In this document: piece after piece, positions 7,437-17,001 of the stretch | Layout: each line of letters begins with the position of its first letter | Position numbering within the stretch: position 1 is the stretch's first letter | Source: Ferruginibacter sp. | GTDB lineage: Bacteria; Bacteroidota; Bacteroidia; Chitinophagales; Chitinophagaceae | DNA: 64,000 nucleotides | Direction of reading: 5' to 3' | Assembly (NCBI GenBank): GCA_013141435.1 | Contig: JABFQZ010000006.1 | Coordinates: 1-64,000, forward strand | Notes under the pieces: model-generated | The model's input: the letters and a program-made list of their open reading frames with translations, nothing else | Told to the model about the DNA's origin: nothing | Databases searched by the model: none | Position numbers and translations under genes: made by a program

Positions 7437-10400
7437 TTACGAAAATAAGTACTCCACATCTTGCTTGCTGAGTGCTTTTACAAAATTTGCATCGTCGGAT
7501 ATTAATTCTTTTGCCAATATTTTTTTGCGCTCTTGTAGTTGCAAAATTTTATCTTCTATGGTATCTATACATATCATACGATAGGCAAAAATGTTTTTTG
7601 TTTGTCCAATTCTATGTGTTCGATCTATTGCTTGTTGCTCTACTGCTGGGTTCCACCATGGATCTACAATATATACATAATCGGCAGCGGTAAGGTTTAA
7701 CCCTACACCACCTGCTTTTAATGATATTAAAAATACTCTACACTCTGTATTATTTTGAAAATTTTGAATGGCTTTTTCTCTATCTACTGCCGATGTGCTA
7801 CCATCGAAATACTCAAATGGAATATTGTTTTCTATTAACTTTTGTTTTATTAGTGCCAACATGCCTAAAAATTGTGAAAATATTAATGCTTTATGGTCGC
7901 CAATGTTTTCTGTAATTTCTCTTGTAAGTTCATCTAATTTTATGGAGTGATTAGGAAATCTTTCTTCTTCGTTTAATATGGCTGGGCTATCGCATATTTG
8001 CCTAAGTTTCATAAGGCCTTGCAAAATTGTAAGCTGCGATTTTCCTATGCCTTGCTGATCTATTGTGCCTAGTATTTTATCTCTATAACTATTGCGATAG
8101 GCTTCGTAAATTTTTCTTTGCTCCGTTTCCATTTCGCAAAAAAGTATTTGCTCTGTTTTTTCGGGCAAATCTTTTGCTACTTGCTCTTTTGTACGCCTTA
8201 GTATAAATGGGTATAAAAGTTTTCTTAAATGTTCTTTCGGCTCTTGATCGCCAAATTTATCTATTGGTGTAGCAAATTCGTTTCTAAAAAATTCCATTGT
8301 ACCAAGCAAGCCAGGGTTCAAAAAATTCATTTGAGCAAATATATCGAAGGTGTTATTTTGCAATGGTGTACCACTCATACATACTCTATTGGTAGCATGT
8401 AGTAATGATGCTGCTTTGGTAACTTTTGATGATGGATTTTTTATAGCTTGGCTCTCATCTAAAACTATATAATCGAACTTTACTTTTAAAAGTGTTTGTA
8501 TATCGCTTCGCAAAGTGCCATAGGTTGTAATAATAATATTGGCTGCTTTTAATTCTTCAACGTTTCGGGTACGGGTGCTGCCATGGTGTACGTGTAGCGT
8601 AAGCGAAGGTGTAAATTTTCGTATTTCGTTTTGCCAATTGTAAATTAGTGTTGTTGGGCAAATTACTATTGCTAAAAGCGATTCGTTTATTTTTTTATAA
8701 TGATCTAGCATTGTAAGTGCTTGCACTGTTTTACCTAACCCCATATCATCGGCTAAAATGCCTCCCCAACCTACTTCATTTAAATAATTTAACCACTGAT
8801 AACCTGCCAATTGGTATGGTCGTAAAATTGGTTGTAGTTGTTGTGGTGCTTCTATTTCTGGTATTTTTTGAAACTCTCTTATTCGTTCGTATTTTTCATC
8901 TAACGAAAAACTCATTTCTTCTTCATTCCGATTTTCGTACAAATCATCTATCACACTCATGTGAAAACGACTTAGGCGTAATTTATCTGTTTTACCATCG
9001 CCTACTTTAAAAAGCAACGAATATTTTTTTAGCCACTCATCGGGCAATATGCCTAATGTACCATCGGTAAGTTGTACAAACGAACGCTTGTCTGCTAGGG
9101 CTTGTTTTATTTCGGCAATGCCAACTCTTTGCTCTCCAAATTCTATTTCTACTTTTGCATCAAACCAATCTTGCCCGCTGGTAACGTGTATTTGTGTGGT
9201 AGGTTTTGCTGTATTAAATCTAAAGTTTTTTAGTGCTTCAAAACCAAACACTGGCACTTTCATTTCTTTCATTGCATCTACAAAAAGAAAAAACCAATTG
9301 TTGTGCAATACCTCAGCTCCTTTTAAAACTAAGCTAGCAGATTCTTGTTTTACTACAAAGCCCGAATGTAGGTTTTGTAGTTTTTTCTTAAATGCATCTT
9401 CTGCATCTTTGTTGCGGTGTATTTGCAAAATTTTATCGCCATCGGGTATTATTATTGTTTCGTTATCGTTTGGCTTTGTTTCAAACCCCTTATACGAAAA
9501 CACTGGTTGAAAAACCAAATAATCTCCTTTTTCTTGTAACATTAATCTTATATCGGGTACCGAAACAGCTATATCTTTTACCAACGATTTATCAAACTCT
9601 ACCTCATATTCTTTTGTGAGTGGAAGTATGATGCTTGTCATTTTTTCGGCCCAATTTTTTTTTGTAACCGTAATATTACCGTTGTTTACAAACTTTTCGG
9701 CCTGCATTACATCTTCGGTTTTTGCCCAAGTAAATAATACATCATCTAATAAAAAAAGCAGGCTGTTACCTGATTTGTTTTCGGAAAATGGCACACTTGT
9801 TCCATTCTTTTTAGCCATACACAAAATTTCGTATCCTGTTTTTTTAGGCATTACTTTAAAAATAGGCGATAAAAAAGAGTCGCTTATTTCTACTGGGTGT
9901 AAGCTTGTTGTTTTTGCTTTTTTAGAAAATGGCAAAATAAATACAAATGGATTGTGTACTTGATCGTAAAAAAGTTTTTTTAATTTTGGGTGCAAAAATT
10001 CTGCAATTAGCATTTTTGTTTCTTCGGGCAAATCGTTGCCTTCGGGCTGAATGATGTTTTCCCAAATGCCACTAAAGGGAGAGTTTCTGTTTAAGTATTT
10101 ATTTATTTCGGCTTCTTGTAATTTTCTTATTTGTTGAAAAAGATTTTTATCATCTTCGGTTAAATGCTCTATATCTACAAATTTTGTAAGGTCTAATTTT
10201 TCTGCTTTTCCTATATATTTTTTATTGTCCTCGTCTGGTTCGCCAAGCCAAGCATCTACAGTAAAACCTGGGTAATTTTTTGTATTAAAATTTATAACTA
10301 TGCCTAGTCTTAAGCTTTTTTGTTTTTTTACAGGAGCTTGTTTTATTGCAATAGCTGATATTGGTACAAATTTAGATGGGGTTTCTTTGAAAGATGGTGT

Positions 10401-11213
10401 TATAGTTGTGTTTATTGGAGTTTCTACTCTTTTTATTGTAGGATCTATTACTTTTAAAAAAGGTTTTCCTTCATTATATGTAAATTCAAATTTGCCAATA
10501 AGGTCGTCTTTTAAACTATAGCCATAAATAGCTAAAATTTTATTTTTTTCTTTATCCCAGTTTCTTATGGTATCAAAATAATCGGGACCATGGGTTTTTA
10601 ATAGTTGTACAAATAACAACACTTTGTGTTCGCATAGCGGATGCATGCTTTCGGTACACATGCAAGATGTATCGAAATTTCGTTCGCTATTTTTTTGAAC
10701 TACAAGCGGAAATGTTTGACCATTTATTTTTATTTCGGCTTCTACTCTTTCGTCGGCAGCTTTTAGTATGGTTGCACTTGTGGTAAGCATTAGCTCCTCA
10801 GCCTCATGGTAAATTGATTGAGAAGAAAGTAGCTTGATTGTTTTTAATTCTAACCTTTTCATTATAGCCACCGAATGCATTTGGTTGTATTGTATGGCAC
10901 TATTTCGAAGTAAATTTCTATCTACCATATCCTGCAAACGAAGTAGAGATGCGGCTTTGTGTCTACAAATATCGCCAAGGTTGTATGTGCAATTGCATCG
11001 TAAATTTATCTCCTTTGCATCGCTATATTTATCTATATAAACTTTATAAAAAGAGTTGTAAATGTCATCTTTTACCCTAAATACAATACTGCTCATTAAT
11101 TCATCATGCTCTATTAACTCTACGTTGTTTAGCGATTGAATTTTTTTTCCTCTTCGTATTACATCTTCGGAGCCATTGTTGTAAACGTATTTAATTAAAT
11201 GTGGTAATGCCAA
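7437..11213 (-). CDS. SNF2-family DEAD-box helicase with two SWIM fingers
   Basis: The 1258-residue product is a large SNF2 ATPase of the bacterial RapA/YqhH-like type. The N-terminal region has two SWIM-type zinc motifs, CNC...CRH (residues about 75-90) and CMC...CEH (about 183-197), predicted to bind nucleic acid. A long middle region of about 500 residues is typical of the Bacteroidota version. The ATPase core begins near residue 805 (LRPYQLAGYQWLNYL), with Walker A in DDMGLGKTVQAL, box II DESQ, motif III SGTPLQNN, and in the second lobe LKAGGVGLNLTAAD and the motif VI sequence QAIDRTHRIGQ. It probably remodels DNA-bound protein complexes such as RNA polymerase. It stands alone. Confidence 0.93.
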   Translation of the reverse strand: MALPHLIKYVYNNGSEDVIRRGKKIQSLNNVELIEHDELMSSIVFRVKDDIYNSFYKVYIDKYSDAKEINLRCNCTYNLGDICRHKAASLLRLQDMVDRNLLRNSAIQYNQMHSVAIMKRLELKTIKLLSSQSIYHEAEELMLTTSATILKAADERVEAEIKINGQTFPLVVQKNSERNFDTSCMCTESMHPLCEHKVLLFVQLLKTHGPDYFDTIRNWDKEKNKILAIYGYSLKDDLIGKFEFTYNEGKPFLKVIDPTIKRVETPINTTITPSFKETPSKFVPISAIAIKQAPVKKQKSLRLGIVINFNTKNYPGFTVDAWLGEPDEDNKKYIGKAEKLDLTKFVDIEHLTEDDKNLFQQIRKLQEAEINKYLNRNSPFSGIWENIIQPEGNDLPEETKMLIAEFLHPKLKKLFYDQVHNPFVFILPFSKKAKTTSLHPVEISDSFLSPIFKVMPKKTGYEILCMAKKNGTSVPFSENKSGNSLLFLLDDVLFTWAKTEDVMQAEKFVNNGNITVTKKNWAEKMTSIILPLTKEYEVEFDKSLVKDIAVSVPDIRLMLQEKGDYLVFQPVFSYKGFETKPNDNETIIIPDGDKILQIHRNKDAEDAFKKKLQNLHSGFVVKQESASLVLKGAEVLHNNWFFLFVDAMKEMKVPVFGFEALKNFRFNTAKPTTQIHVTSGQDWFDAKVEIEFGEQRVGIAEIKQALADKRSFVQLTDGTLGILPDEWLKKYSLLFKVGDGKTDKLRLSRFHMSVIDDLYENRNEEEMSFSLDEKYERIREFQKIPEIEAPQQLQPILRPYQLAGYQWLNYLNEVGWGGILADDMGLGKTVQALTMLDHYKKINESLLAIVICPTTLIYNWQNEIRKFTPSLTLHVHHGSTRTRNVEELKAANIIITTYGTLRSDIQTLLKVKFDYIVLDESQAIKNPSSKVTKAASLLHATNRVCMSGTPLQNNTFDIFAQMNFLNPGLLGTMEFFRNEFATPIDKFGDQEPKEHLRKLLYPFILRRTKEQVAKDLPEKTEQILFCEMETEQRKIYEAYRNSYRDKILGTIDQQGIGKSQLTILQGLMKLRQICDSPAILNEEERFPNHSIKLDELTREITENIGDHKALIFSQFLGMLALIKQKLIENNIPFEYFDGSTSAVDREKAIQNFQNNTECRVFLISLKAGGVGLNLTAADYVYIVDPWWNPAVEQQAIDRTHRIGQTKNIFAYRMICIDTIEDKILQLQERKKILAKELISDDANFVKALSKQDVEYLFS

Positions 11214-11344
11214 AACAAAATTTTAGTTATAAATGAATATATTATTTAGTATTTGAAAAATACGATTTATCAAATGCATTATGCAAGGTACGAAGGTATT
11301 GGGAGAGCACAAAGAAAACAGGTAAATTATAATATTGTGTTAAC

Positions 11345-12073
11345 CTATAATAGCTTGTTTACTAATTTACCATTGCTGTAAAAAGGCAATGATGGGGCAG
11401 TATCGTTTGTAAGGCAATACCGTATATCTTTTTCTAAACCAAAATTTGTAAGGCGATGATAGTGGGTAGCATTACGCTCTTTCATGAAGTTGAATAAATC
11501 TTCTTTTGCTGTAAGGTAAAGGCTTTCGGCCATTTGCGAAAAATCGCATTCTAATAAAAAATGCTGTTTTATTCTATTTACAATGGCACCTGCAAAAAGT
11601 GTGTCTTCTATGTTTACTTTATCTTTCCAGGCGGCACAACCTAATATTACATTGGTGTTTTTTTGTATTAAGTATTTGCATACCGCCGATATATTTGGGA
11701 AAGAGCCTGTAATAATTTCTTTTGCACCTTTACTATGTGCCATGTGCAATAATTTTGTACCATTTGTTGTTGTTAGTACCATTGTTTTGTTGGCTATAAA
11801 CTCTTTTGAATATTCAAAAGGAGAGTTGCCATATTGTAAGCCTTCGGCAACTTTTCCATCTCTTTCGCCAGCGGTAATACAACCTAATTCTTTGCCAATA
11901 TGAATACAATCGGACACATTATCTACTGGTATTATTTCTTTTGCTCCATTGTGCAAAGCTGTAGCAATAGTACTTGTAGCTCGCAACACATCTATTATTA
12001 CAACTATACTATTACTTACATCGAATAAGTGTAAAAGTGCAGGCGAAGGACAAGTGTTGAGGGAAGGTTTCAT
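11345..12073 (-). CDS. comB: 2-phosphosulfolactate phosphatase
   Basis: The 242-residue product matches the ComB family, which hydrolyses 2-phosphosulfolactate to sulfolactate. Visible features are the VVIIDVLRATSTIATAL block near the N-terminus, AGERDGKVAEGLQYGNSPFE, TTTNGTKLL and CAAWKDKVNIEDTLFAGAI, all strongly conserved in the family. Length is normal and the protein is cytosolic. In bacteria without coenzyme M the enzyme is found widely in Bacteroidota, where its product may feed sulfonolipid-related or unknown metabolism; that role is inference. The gene is 18 bases downstream of gcvT and probably co-transcribed with it. Confidence 0.88.
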   Translation of the reverse strand: MKPSLNTCPSPALLHLFDVSNSIVVIIDVLRATSTIATALHNGAKEIIPVDNVSDCIHIGKELGCITAGERDGKVAEGLQYGNSPFEYSKEFIANKTMVLTTTNGTKLLHMAHSKGAKEIITGSFPNISAVCKYLIQKNTNVILGCAAWKDKVNIEDTLFAGAIVNRIKQHFLLECDFSQMAESLYLTAKEDLFNFMKERNATHYHRLTNFGLEKDIRYCLTNDTAPSLPFYSNGKLVNKLL

Positions 12074-12091
12074 GAAAACAATAAATATATT

Positions 12092-13177
12092 TTAAACAAA
12101 AGGTACTTTTACAACTTCGGCTTTTACGGCTACATTTCTTATTTTTATAAAAATTTCGTTTCCAATACCTGCATGTGCAGTGTGCACATAACCCATGCCT
12201 ATTGCCTTACCAAGAGATGGTGCTTGTGTGCCCGATGTTACTTTGCCAATTATATTTCCGGAAGTATCTGCAATTTCATAATCATGGCGTGCAATGCCTT
12301 TTTCTATCATTTCAAACCCTATGAGTTTTTGGTTTACTCCTTCTGCTTTTTGTTTTTCAAAAAAGGCTTTGTTGGTAAAGTTTTTTGTAAATTTTGTTAT
12401 CCACCCAAGGCCAGCTTCAAGTGGAGATGTAGTGTCGTTAATATCCATACCATAAAGGCAAAATCCTTTTTCTAATCTTAAAGTATCTCTTGCGCCAAGC
12501 CCTATTGGTTTTATGTTTGCCGATGCTCCTGCTTCAAATATAGCATCCCAAATTTTATCGGCATCGTTATTTTTATCTTCAAAATAAATTTCTACACCGC
12601 CACTACCTGTATAACCTGTTGCGCTTATCAATACATTTTCTACACCTGCAAATATTCCTTTTGCAAATGTGTAATAAGTAAGGTTTAAAATATCAATATT
12701 AGTTAATGGTTGTAATACTTTTGTTGCAATTGGACCTTGTATTGCTAGCAAACAAGTTTTGTTGGATATGTTGTGTATTTCTACATTATTTATATTGTGT
12801 TTTACAACCCAATCCCAATCTTTATTAATATTACCAGCATTTACAACAAGCATGTACGCATTGTTTTCTTCTATACAATACACTAGTAAATCATCTACAA
12901 TACCTCCATCGTTGTTAGGCATACAACTATATTGTGCTTTACCAGCAGTAAGTTTAGCTGCATCATTAGTTGTAATGCGTTGTATTAAATCTAAAGCATT
13001 TTCGCCTTTCAAAATAAATTCGCCCATGTGGCTTACGTCAAATACTCCTACACTATTGCGTACGGCTGCATGTTCATCATTTATACCAGTGTATGATATT
13101 GGCATATTAAAACCAGCAAACTCAGCCATTTTTGCACCAAGAGCTATATGTTTATGTGTAAATGGAGTGCTTTTCAT
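12092..13177 (-). CDS. gcvT: Glycine cleavage system T protein (aminomethyltransferase)
   Basis: The 361-residue product is full-length T protein. It transfers the methylene group from the aminomethyl-lipoyl H protein to tetrahydrofolate and releases ammonia. Key blocks are [21 protein letters not shown] at the N-terminus, [23 protein letters not shown], the [13 protein letters not shown] segment near residue 200 and [21 protein letters not shown]. The C-terminal barrel has [21 protein letters not shown]. It is cytosolic and the first gene of a unit with comB; the other gcv genes are not in the window. Confidence 0.95.
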   Translation of the reverse strand: MKSTPFTHKHIALGAKMAEFAGFNMPISYTGINDEHAAVRNSVGVFDVSHMGEFILKGENALDLIQRITTNDAAKLTAGKAQYSCMPNNDGGIVDDLLVYCIEENNAYMLVVNAGNINKDWDWVVKHNINNVEIHNISNKTCLLAIQGPIATKVLQPLTNIDILNLTYYTFAKGIFAGVENVLISATGYTGSGGVEIYFEDKNNDADKIWDAIFEAGASANIKPIGLGARDTLRLEKGFCLYGMDINDTTSPLEAGLGWITKFTKNFTNKAFFEKQKAEGVNQKLIGFEMIEKGIARHDYEIADTSGNIIGKVTSGTQAPSLGKAIGMGYVHTAHAGIGNEIFIKIRNVAVKAEVVKVPFV

Positions 13178-13663
13178 ATATTTATTTTAGAAGTGGCAAA
13201 TGTAATTTAAAAATTACAATTATTAGATTAGGTATTATAATTCTCCCTTGCGCACAAGGAAACTTAAAAACGATATGTGATAAATTAATACAGAAAATTA
13301 TGTTACAAAAACCAATACCTTATGCAAGAGTAGCAATTGAATGAGAAGAATCTTCCTAATCCAAAAATTTTATATTGCAGTTTATGCCAATTTTTTTAAT
13401 GTTTGATTTTTTTATTAAATATAATATTTGCCAAAATAACTACCTAGTTTGGATAAACAAAAAAGAGTTGAAATAATAGTTAATACATTAAACAGTGCTA
13501 TATTGCTTAATATATGCAATGAAGCTAAAAAGCGGAAGGATAGAAGCAAGTAGCCCACAGTGATGGAGGAACGACTGAGTGAGGACTACTGCGTATAGCC
13601 TTAACCAATGCAGATATATGTAAAAATGCATAGCGCACTAAAACTTATTAAAAATAAATAAAA
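13178..13663. other. Intergenic between divergent gcvT and hflX
   Basis: Upstream of both divergent genes. Contains hairpin repeat copy B at 13536-13602. No coding sequence with a convincing start or family signature was found; bases 13178-13500 are AT-rich spacer, with promoters presumably at both ends. Confidence 0.55.
13536..13602. repeat. Dispersed intergenic hairpin repeat, copy B
   Basis: Begins AAGGATAGAAGC and ends GCGTATAGCCTT, so the outer AAGG/CCTT pair. The inner part differs from the other copies and has a GTAG/CTAC stem instead of the T-run/A-run stem. Divergent member of the family at 3980, 50726 and 56232. Confidence 0.5.
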
Positions 13664-14854
13664 TTGATAGATAAAAAAAAGGCCATAAAGGTAGATGAAA
13701 CCGCAGTGTTAGTAGGTTTAATACAAAATGACCAAACAGATGTACAGGTAAATGAATACTTAGACGAATTGGAGTTTTTGGCTGAAACAGCAGGCGTAAA
13801 AACACTTAAAAGATTTACACAAAGGCTCAAACACCCCGATGCAAGATCTTTTGTAGGCAAAGGAAAATTAGACGAAATACGCAAATATATTTTGGCAAAA
13901 AATATAACTATTGTAATTTTTGATGATGAGCTAACTGGCTCTCAAATACAAAATATAGAGAAAGAACTAAAGGTTAAAACTATAGATAGAAGTGATTTAA
14001 TATTGGATATTTTTGCAAGCAGAGCTCAAACTGCGCAAGCAAGAACGCAAGTAGAGCTTGCGCAATACCAATATATTTTGCCTAGGCTAAAGGGTATGTG
14101 GACCCATTTAGAAAGGCAAGGAGGTGGTGTAGGTAGCCGTGGACCTGGCGAAACAGAAATTGAAACGGATAGACGGATAGTAAAGGATAAAATAACTGTG
14201 CTAAAAAAACGCTTAGAAGATTTTGACAGACAATCTTTTACTCAAAGAAAAGAAAGAGGAGAATTTATACGTGTAGCACTTGTAGGTTATACTAATGTAG
14301 GTAAAAGCACCATAATGAATGGGCTTAGCAAAAGCGATGTATTTGCCGAAAATAAATTATTTGCTACTTTAGACACTACAACAAGAAAATGTGTATTTGA
14401 ACAAACGCCATTTTTACTTAGTGATACAGTAGGTTTTATACGAAAGCTACCACACCACTTGGTAGAAAGTTTTAAGAGTACTTTAGATGAGGTAAGAGAA
14501 GCTGATGTATTATTGCATGTGGTAGATATAAGCCACCCACAATACGAGGAGCAACTAACTGTAGTTACGAAAACCCTTGCCGAACTTGGCTGTGCAGATA
14601 AACTTACCATTACTATTTTTAATAAAATGGATAGATTTGAAAAAATAACTTTTGACCAATGGCTCGAAGATGATATAAAAAAACAGATACTAAAAGAGCT
14701 ACAAGAAAGATGGGAAGAAAGTACAAAAGGTAATTGTGTTTTTGTATCTGCTATTGATAAAATAAATTTTGATGTATTGCGCCAAACAATTTTAAATAAG
14801 GTAAGAGATATGTATCAAATTAGATATCCTTACAAAGCTGAATATTTTTATTAA
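13664..14854 (+). CDS. hflX: Ribosome-associated GTPase HflX
   Basis: The 396-residue product is HflX, a GTPase that binds the 50S subunit and splits stalled ribosomes. The N-terminal HflX domain (AGVKTLKRFTQRLKHPDARSF) is followed by a coiled linker with the family hallmark ERQGGGVGSRGPGETEIETD, then a G domain: G1 VGYTNVGKS, G3 DTVGF, G4 FNKMD and G5 SAID. The reading frame starts with TTG at 13664; there is no in-frame ATG early enough to keep the N-terminal domain, so TTG appears to be the real start. The Rieske gene follows after two bases, so the two are probably coupled. Confidence 0.93.
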   Translation: MIDKKKAIKVDETAVLVGLIQNDQTDVQVNEYLDELEFLAETAGVKTLKRFTQRLKHPDARSFVGKGKLDEIRKYILAKNITIVIFDDELTGSQIQNIEKELKVKTIDRSDLILDIFASRAQTAQARTQVELAQYQYILPRLKGMWTHLERQGGGVGSRGPGETEIETDRRIVKDKITVLKKRLEDFDRQSFTQRKERGEFIRVALVGYTNVGKSTIMNGLSKSDVFAENKLFATLDTTTRKCVFEQTPFLLSDTVGFIRKLPHHLVESFKSTLDEVREADVLLHVVDISHPQYEEQLTVVTKTLAELGCADKLTITIFNKMDRFEKITFDQWLEDDIKKQILKELQERWEESTKGNCVFVSAIDKINFDVLRQTILNKVRDMYQIRYPYKAEYFY

Positions 14855-14856
14855 TA

Positions 14857-15213
14857 ATGAGCAAACAAATAATTTGGCACAAAATTGCCTCTTCGGCAAA
14901 TGAAATTCCATTTTTAGAAAATGGTATGGTTGAAATAGAAATTGGTGGAAAAAAAGTATGTTTGGTATTAAGAGAAAATAATATTTATGCATGTGCTACA
15001 AAATGCCCCCATGCTGGTGGCAAAATGAGTGCTGGATATATAGATACCCTTGGAAATATTGTATGCCCTTTACATCGGTATAAATTTTCGATAATGAGTG
15101 GTAGAAACGTAAGTGGTGAGGGTTATTTTTTAAAAACTTATAAAATAGAACATAGGGAAAGTGGCGTATTTATTGGCTTTGAGAATGATGGTATGTTTTC
15201 TTGGCTAAAATAA
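14857..15213 (+). CDS. Small Rieske [2Fe-2S] ferredoxin-like protein
   Basis: The 118-residue protein consists almost entirely of a Rieske domain. The two cluster-binding boxes are CPHAGGKMSAG (Cys and His, residues about 48-50) and CPLHRYKFS (Cys and His, about 68-71), preceded by CLVLRENNIYACATKCPH. It has no signal peptide or membrane anchor, so it is a soluble electron carrier of the type that serves oxygenases or reductases; the partner is not apparent. It starts two bases after hflX and is presumably expressed with it, although no functional link is known. Confidence 0.88.
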   Translation: MSKQIIWHKIASSANEIPFLENGMVEIEIGGKKVCLVLRENNIYACATKCPHAGGKMSAGYIDTLGNIVCPLHRYKFSIMSGRNVSGEGYFLKTYKIEHRESGVFIGFENDGMFSWLK

Positions 15214-15247
15214 TTGCTTAAATATTTTTTTTTGCCATAAAATTCTT

Positions 15248-15255
15248 TATTTTTG
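15248..15255 (+). promoter_or_regulatory. Possible -7 promoter core of tRNA-Asn
   Basis: TATTTTTG matches TAnnTTTG, 27 bases upstream of the tRNA. A TTTG lies at 15231-15234, but the spacing of 13 bases is shorter than the usual 19 or so, so the -33 part is uncertain. Confidence 0.35.
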
Positions 15256-15282
15256 CATCCCATTAAGAAATTAATAGGAGAT

Positions 15283-15356
15283 TCCTACTTAGCTCAGTTG
15301 GTTAGAGCATCTGACTGTTAATCAGAGGGTCACTGGTTCAAGTCCAGTAGTGGGAG
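15283..15356 (+). tRNA. tRNA-Asn (GTT)
   Basis: A 74-base cloverleaf. The acceptor stem TCCTACT (15283-15289) pairs with AGTGGGA (15349-15355) with one G-T pair, and the discriminator is G. The D-arm is AGCTCAGTTGGTTAGAGC. The anticodon stem TCTGA/TCAGA encloses the loop CTGTTAA with anticodon GTT (15317-15319). The T-arm GGTTCAAGTCC is standard. CCA is not encoded. The 3' part is the integration site of the element that follows. Confidence 0.97.
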
Positions 15357-15357
15357 C
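15337..15357 (+). other. attL: 21-bp direct repeat in tRNA-Asn 3' end
   Basis: Starts TTCAAGTCC and ends GTGGGAGC, covering the T-arm end and the acceptor strand. Identical to 48597-48617. After it the sequence diverges at once (TTAAAA here, AATTAAAA at the other copy). Confidence 0.85.
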
Positions 15358-15366
15358 TTAAAAATC

Positions 15367-15403
15367 AAGCACTTACAAGTTTTTACTTGTAGGTGCTTTT
15401 TTT
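15367..15403 (+). terminator. Terminator after tRNA-Asn, provided by the element
   Basis: Stem AAGCACTTACAAGT/ACTTGTAGGTGCTT with a four-base loop, followed by a T-run. It lies inside the element, so the integrated element appears to give the tRNA a new terminator. It is followed by a tandem repeat ATTTGATACAT at 15404-15414 and 15416-15426. Confidence 0.75.
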
Positions 15404-15437
15404 ATTTGATACATTATTTGATACATAAAAGAATAAT

Positions 15438-16505
15438 ATGACAACATTAACATTTGAAGTAGAAAACCCAATTATATATTTTAAAGGATTTTTTGAATTT
15501 GAATTCGCAGAAAAAATTCCTGAACATGCTTACGACAAAAGATATTTGCAAGCAGATACTTTTTCTAAAATAGTATTGCCCTCTAATTATTTTAAAAATA
15601 TATTTATGGAAGCCGGTTGGATTAAAACAGGTTTTCCAATACCAATTGAGCATGAATGGGGAGTTGATAATAAAATAAAATTCGAAGCATTTCTAAGAGA
15701 ACCACATTATGCTTATTTCCTTTTTAATTTTCGTGAAAATTTGTATGTAGATACAAATGGGAAAGCATTAACTATACAAGACCATTTTCTTTTGGTCGCT
15801 CATTTTGCAAAAGGGTATTTAAAAGGTTATCATGAATTGGGTAAGATTCTGAATGACAGAAATGTTCAAACAAATTTACAGTTGGCACATGAAATTTTAG
15901 ATATGAAGTGTATGGCATTAGAAATAAATAAAGACATATTTAATTTTGATTTTATGATTGATAATGACAGTTTTTATATGAAAGGGAGGGCTCTTGGATT
16001 AAATTATAGAATGAACAAAGAACTTACAAAGATACCATTTTCAGATCTTCCTAAAATTATTGATGAGATTGAATTGAAAATGAAAAGAAAGTTTTATTTG
16101 GACAGTAATTTTGTTCATAAAAGTGTTAGTCTTACGTTTCAATTCAATACTAACGTTGCAATAAAGTCACAACAAAATATTGTAAATAAAATGCCTTTAA
16201 ATGAGGTATATAATTTTTTTAGTAAAAATATAAGTGATACTGTTTTATCAAAAGATAATTTACGGATGTTTTTTTTGAAAGCTTTTGTAGGATACCTTTA
16301 TCCAAAAACATTTTTTAACATCAAGAGTGAGAGGGATGGCACCAAAAAAGAAATATATAAAATATTTTATTCTTTTTACCAAACCTGTATTTATGACCAA
16401 AAGTTTGAAAAAGAAGTTAGTTGTAAAGAAAAATATGTAAGATTATTGTGCGATAATTTTGAAGGATTTGAATTTTATACAGTTAAAAATAACTTTCGCT
16501 CTTAG
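15438..16505 (+). CDS. Unknown protein at the left end of the element
   Basis: I do not recognise this 355-residue protein. It is soluble, with no signal peptide or membrane segment, and Phe/Tyr/Lys-rich, with a possible substrate-like region around FKGFFEFEFAEKIPEHAYDK and a helical C-terminal half (residues about 210-355). It is the first gene inside the element, 81 bases past the left att copy, and is followed by a strong terminator, so it forms its own transcription unit. The position, opposite the integrase end, suggests an element-encoded accessory or defence function, but nothing in the sequence shows it. Confidence 0.7.
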   Translation: MTTLTFEVENPIIYFKGFFEFEFAEKIPEHAYDKRYLQADTFSKIVLPSNYFKNIFMEAGWIKTGFPIPIEHEWGVDNKIKFEAFLREPHYAYFLFNFRENLYVDTNGKALTIQDHFLLVAHFAKGYLKGYHELGKILNDRNVQTNLQLAHEILDMKCMALEINKDIFNFDFMIDNDSFYMKGRALGLNYRMNKELTKIPFSDLPKIIDEIELKMKRKFYLDSNFVHKSVSLTFQFNTNVAIKSQQNIVNKMPLNEVYNFFSKNISDTVLSKDNLRMFFLKAFVGYLYPKTFFNIKSERDGTKKEIYKIFYSFYQTCIYDQKFEKEVSCKEKYVRLLCDNFEGFEFYTVKNNFRS

Positions 16506-16563
16506 AAGCTAAACACATATTTTTTTTGCTAAGCACACAGAAAATATGTGCTTAGCTTTTTCT
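16506..16563 (+). terminator. Strong hairpin terminator
   Basis: AAGCTAAACACATATTTT (from 16506) pairs with AAAATATGTGCTTAGCTT (ending 16558), with a loop that itself contains GCTAAGCAC, and ends in a T-run. It separates the 355-residue gene from the HTH gene. Confidence 0.8.
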
Positions 16564-16566
16564 CTC

Positions 16567-16608
16567 ATTTTTGCTAATAATAAATAACAATTAAAATTTA
16601 GCAAAAAT
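16567..16608 (+). promoter_or_regulatory. Inverted repeat over HTH gene start
   Basis: ATTTTTGCTAA (16567-16577) and TTTAGCAAAAAT (16597-16608) form an inverted repeat that ends on the start codon of the HTH gene. The position suits an autoregulatory operator or a site for the excisionase-like product; this is inference. Confidence 0.4.
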
Positions 16609-16951
16609 GAATAATCCATTCGAAACAATTATCAACAAATTAGATGCAATTGAAATAACTGTAAATTCATTTGTATCTAGCGAAAGTAAAAAAACTAATT
16701 CTGAAGGACAAAATTCAGAAAATGATTTTATTGACCTTGCTGCAGCATGTGTATTTCTTAAAATGCCAGTCTCAACTTTACACTTTCATAAGAAGCACCA
16801 TGCCTTACCATTTTTAAAACCTGGCAAGCGCCTTGTTTTTAAAAAATCTTCTCTTCTAAAGTGGATGGAAAATTTTAATGTCGAGGGTTTTCCTGCAACA
16901 TTAAATACACTATCTCCCATACTACAAAATAGAAAACGTTACGCTAAATAA
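16607..16951 (+). CDS. Excisionase-like helix-turn-helix protein
   Basis: The 114-residue product contains a MerR/Xis-type winged helix at residues about 43-95: DLAAACVFLKMPVSTLHFHKK followed by ALPFLKPGKRLVFKKSSLLKWM, the pattern of Bacteroidota helix-turn-helix (HTH_17, excisionase) proteins on integrative elements. Residues 1-40 form a short helical and polar lead. It may bend DNA for excision with the integrase, or regulate the replication and mobilization genes that follow. An inverted repeat covers its start codon and a hairpin follows its stop. Confidence 0.82.
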   Translation: MNNPFETIINKLDAIEITVNSFVSSESKKTNSEGQNSENDFIDLAAACVFLKMPVSTLHFHKKHHALPFLKPGKRLVFKKSSLLKWMENFNVEGFPATLNTLSPILQNRKRYAK

Positions 16952-16980
16952 TAAACCCCAGCTACAACTGAGGTTTATTA
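16949..16980 (+). terminator. Hairpin between HTH and RepA genes
   Basis: TAATAAACC...GGTTTATTA with an inner CAG/CTG pairing starts on the HTH stop codon. The tail AAAAATTTTAAATT is not a clean T-run, so this may attenuate and not fully terminate. Confidence 0.5.
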
Positions 16981-17001
16981 AAAATTTTAAATTAAAAGTA
17001 T

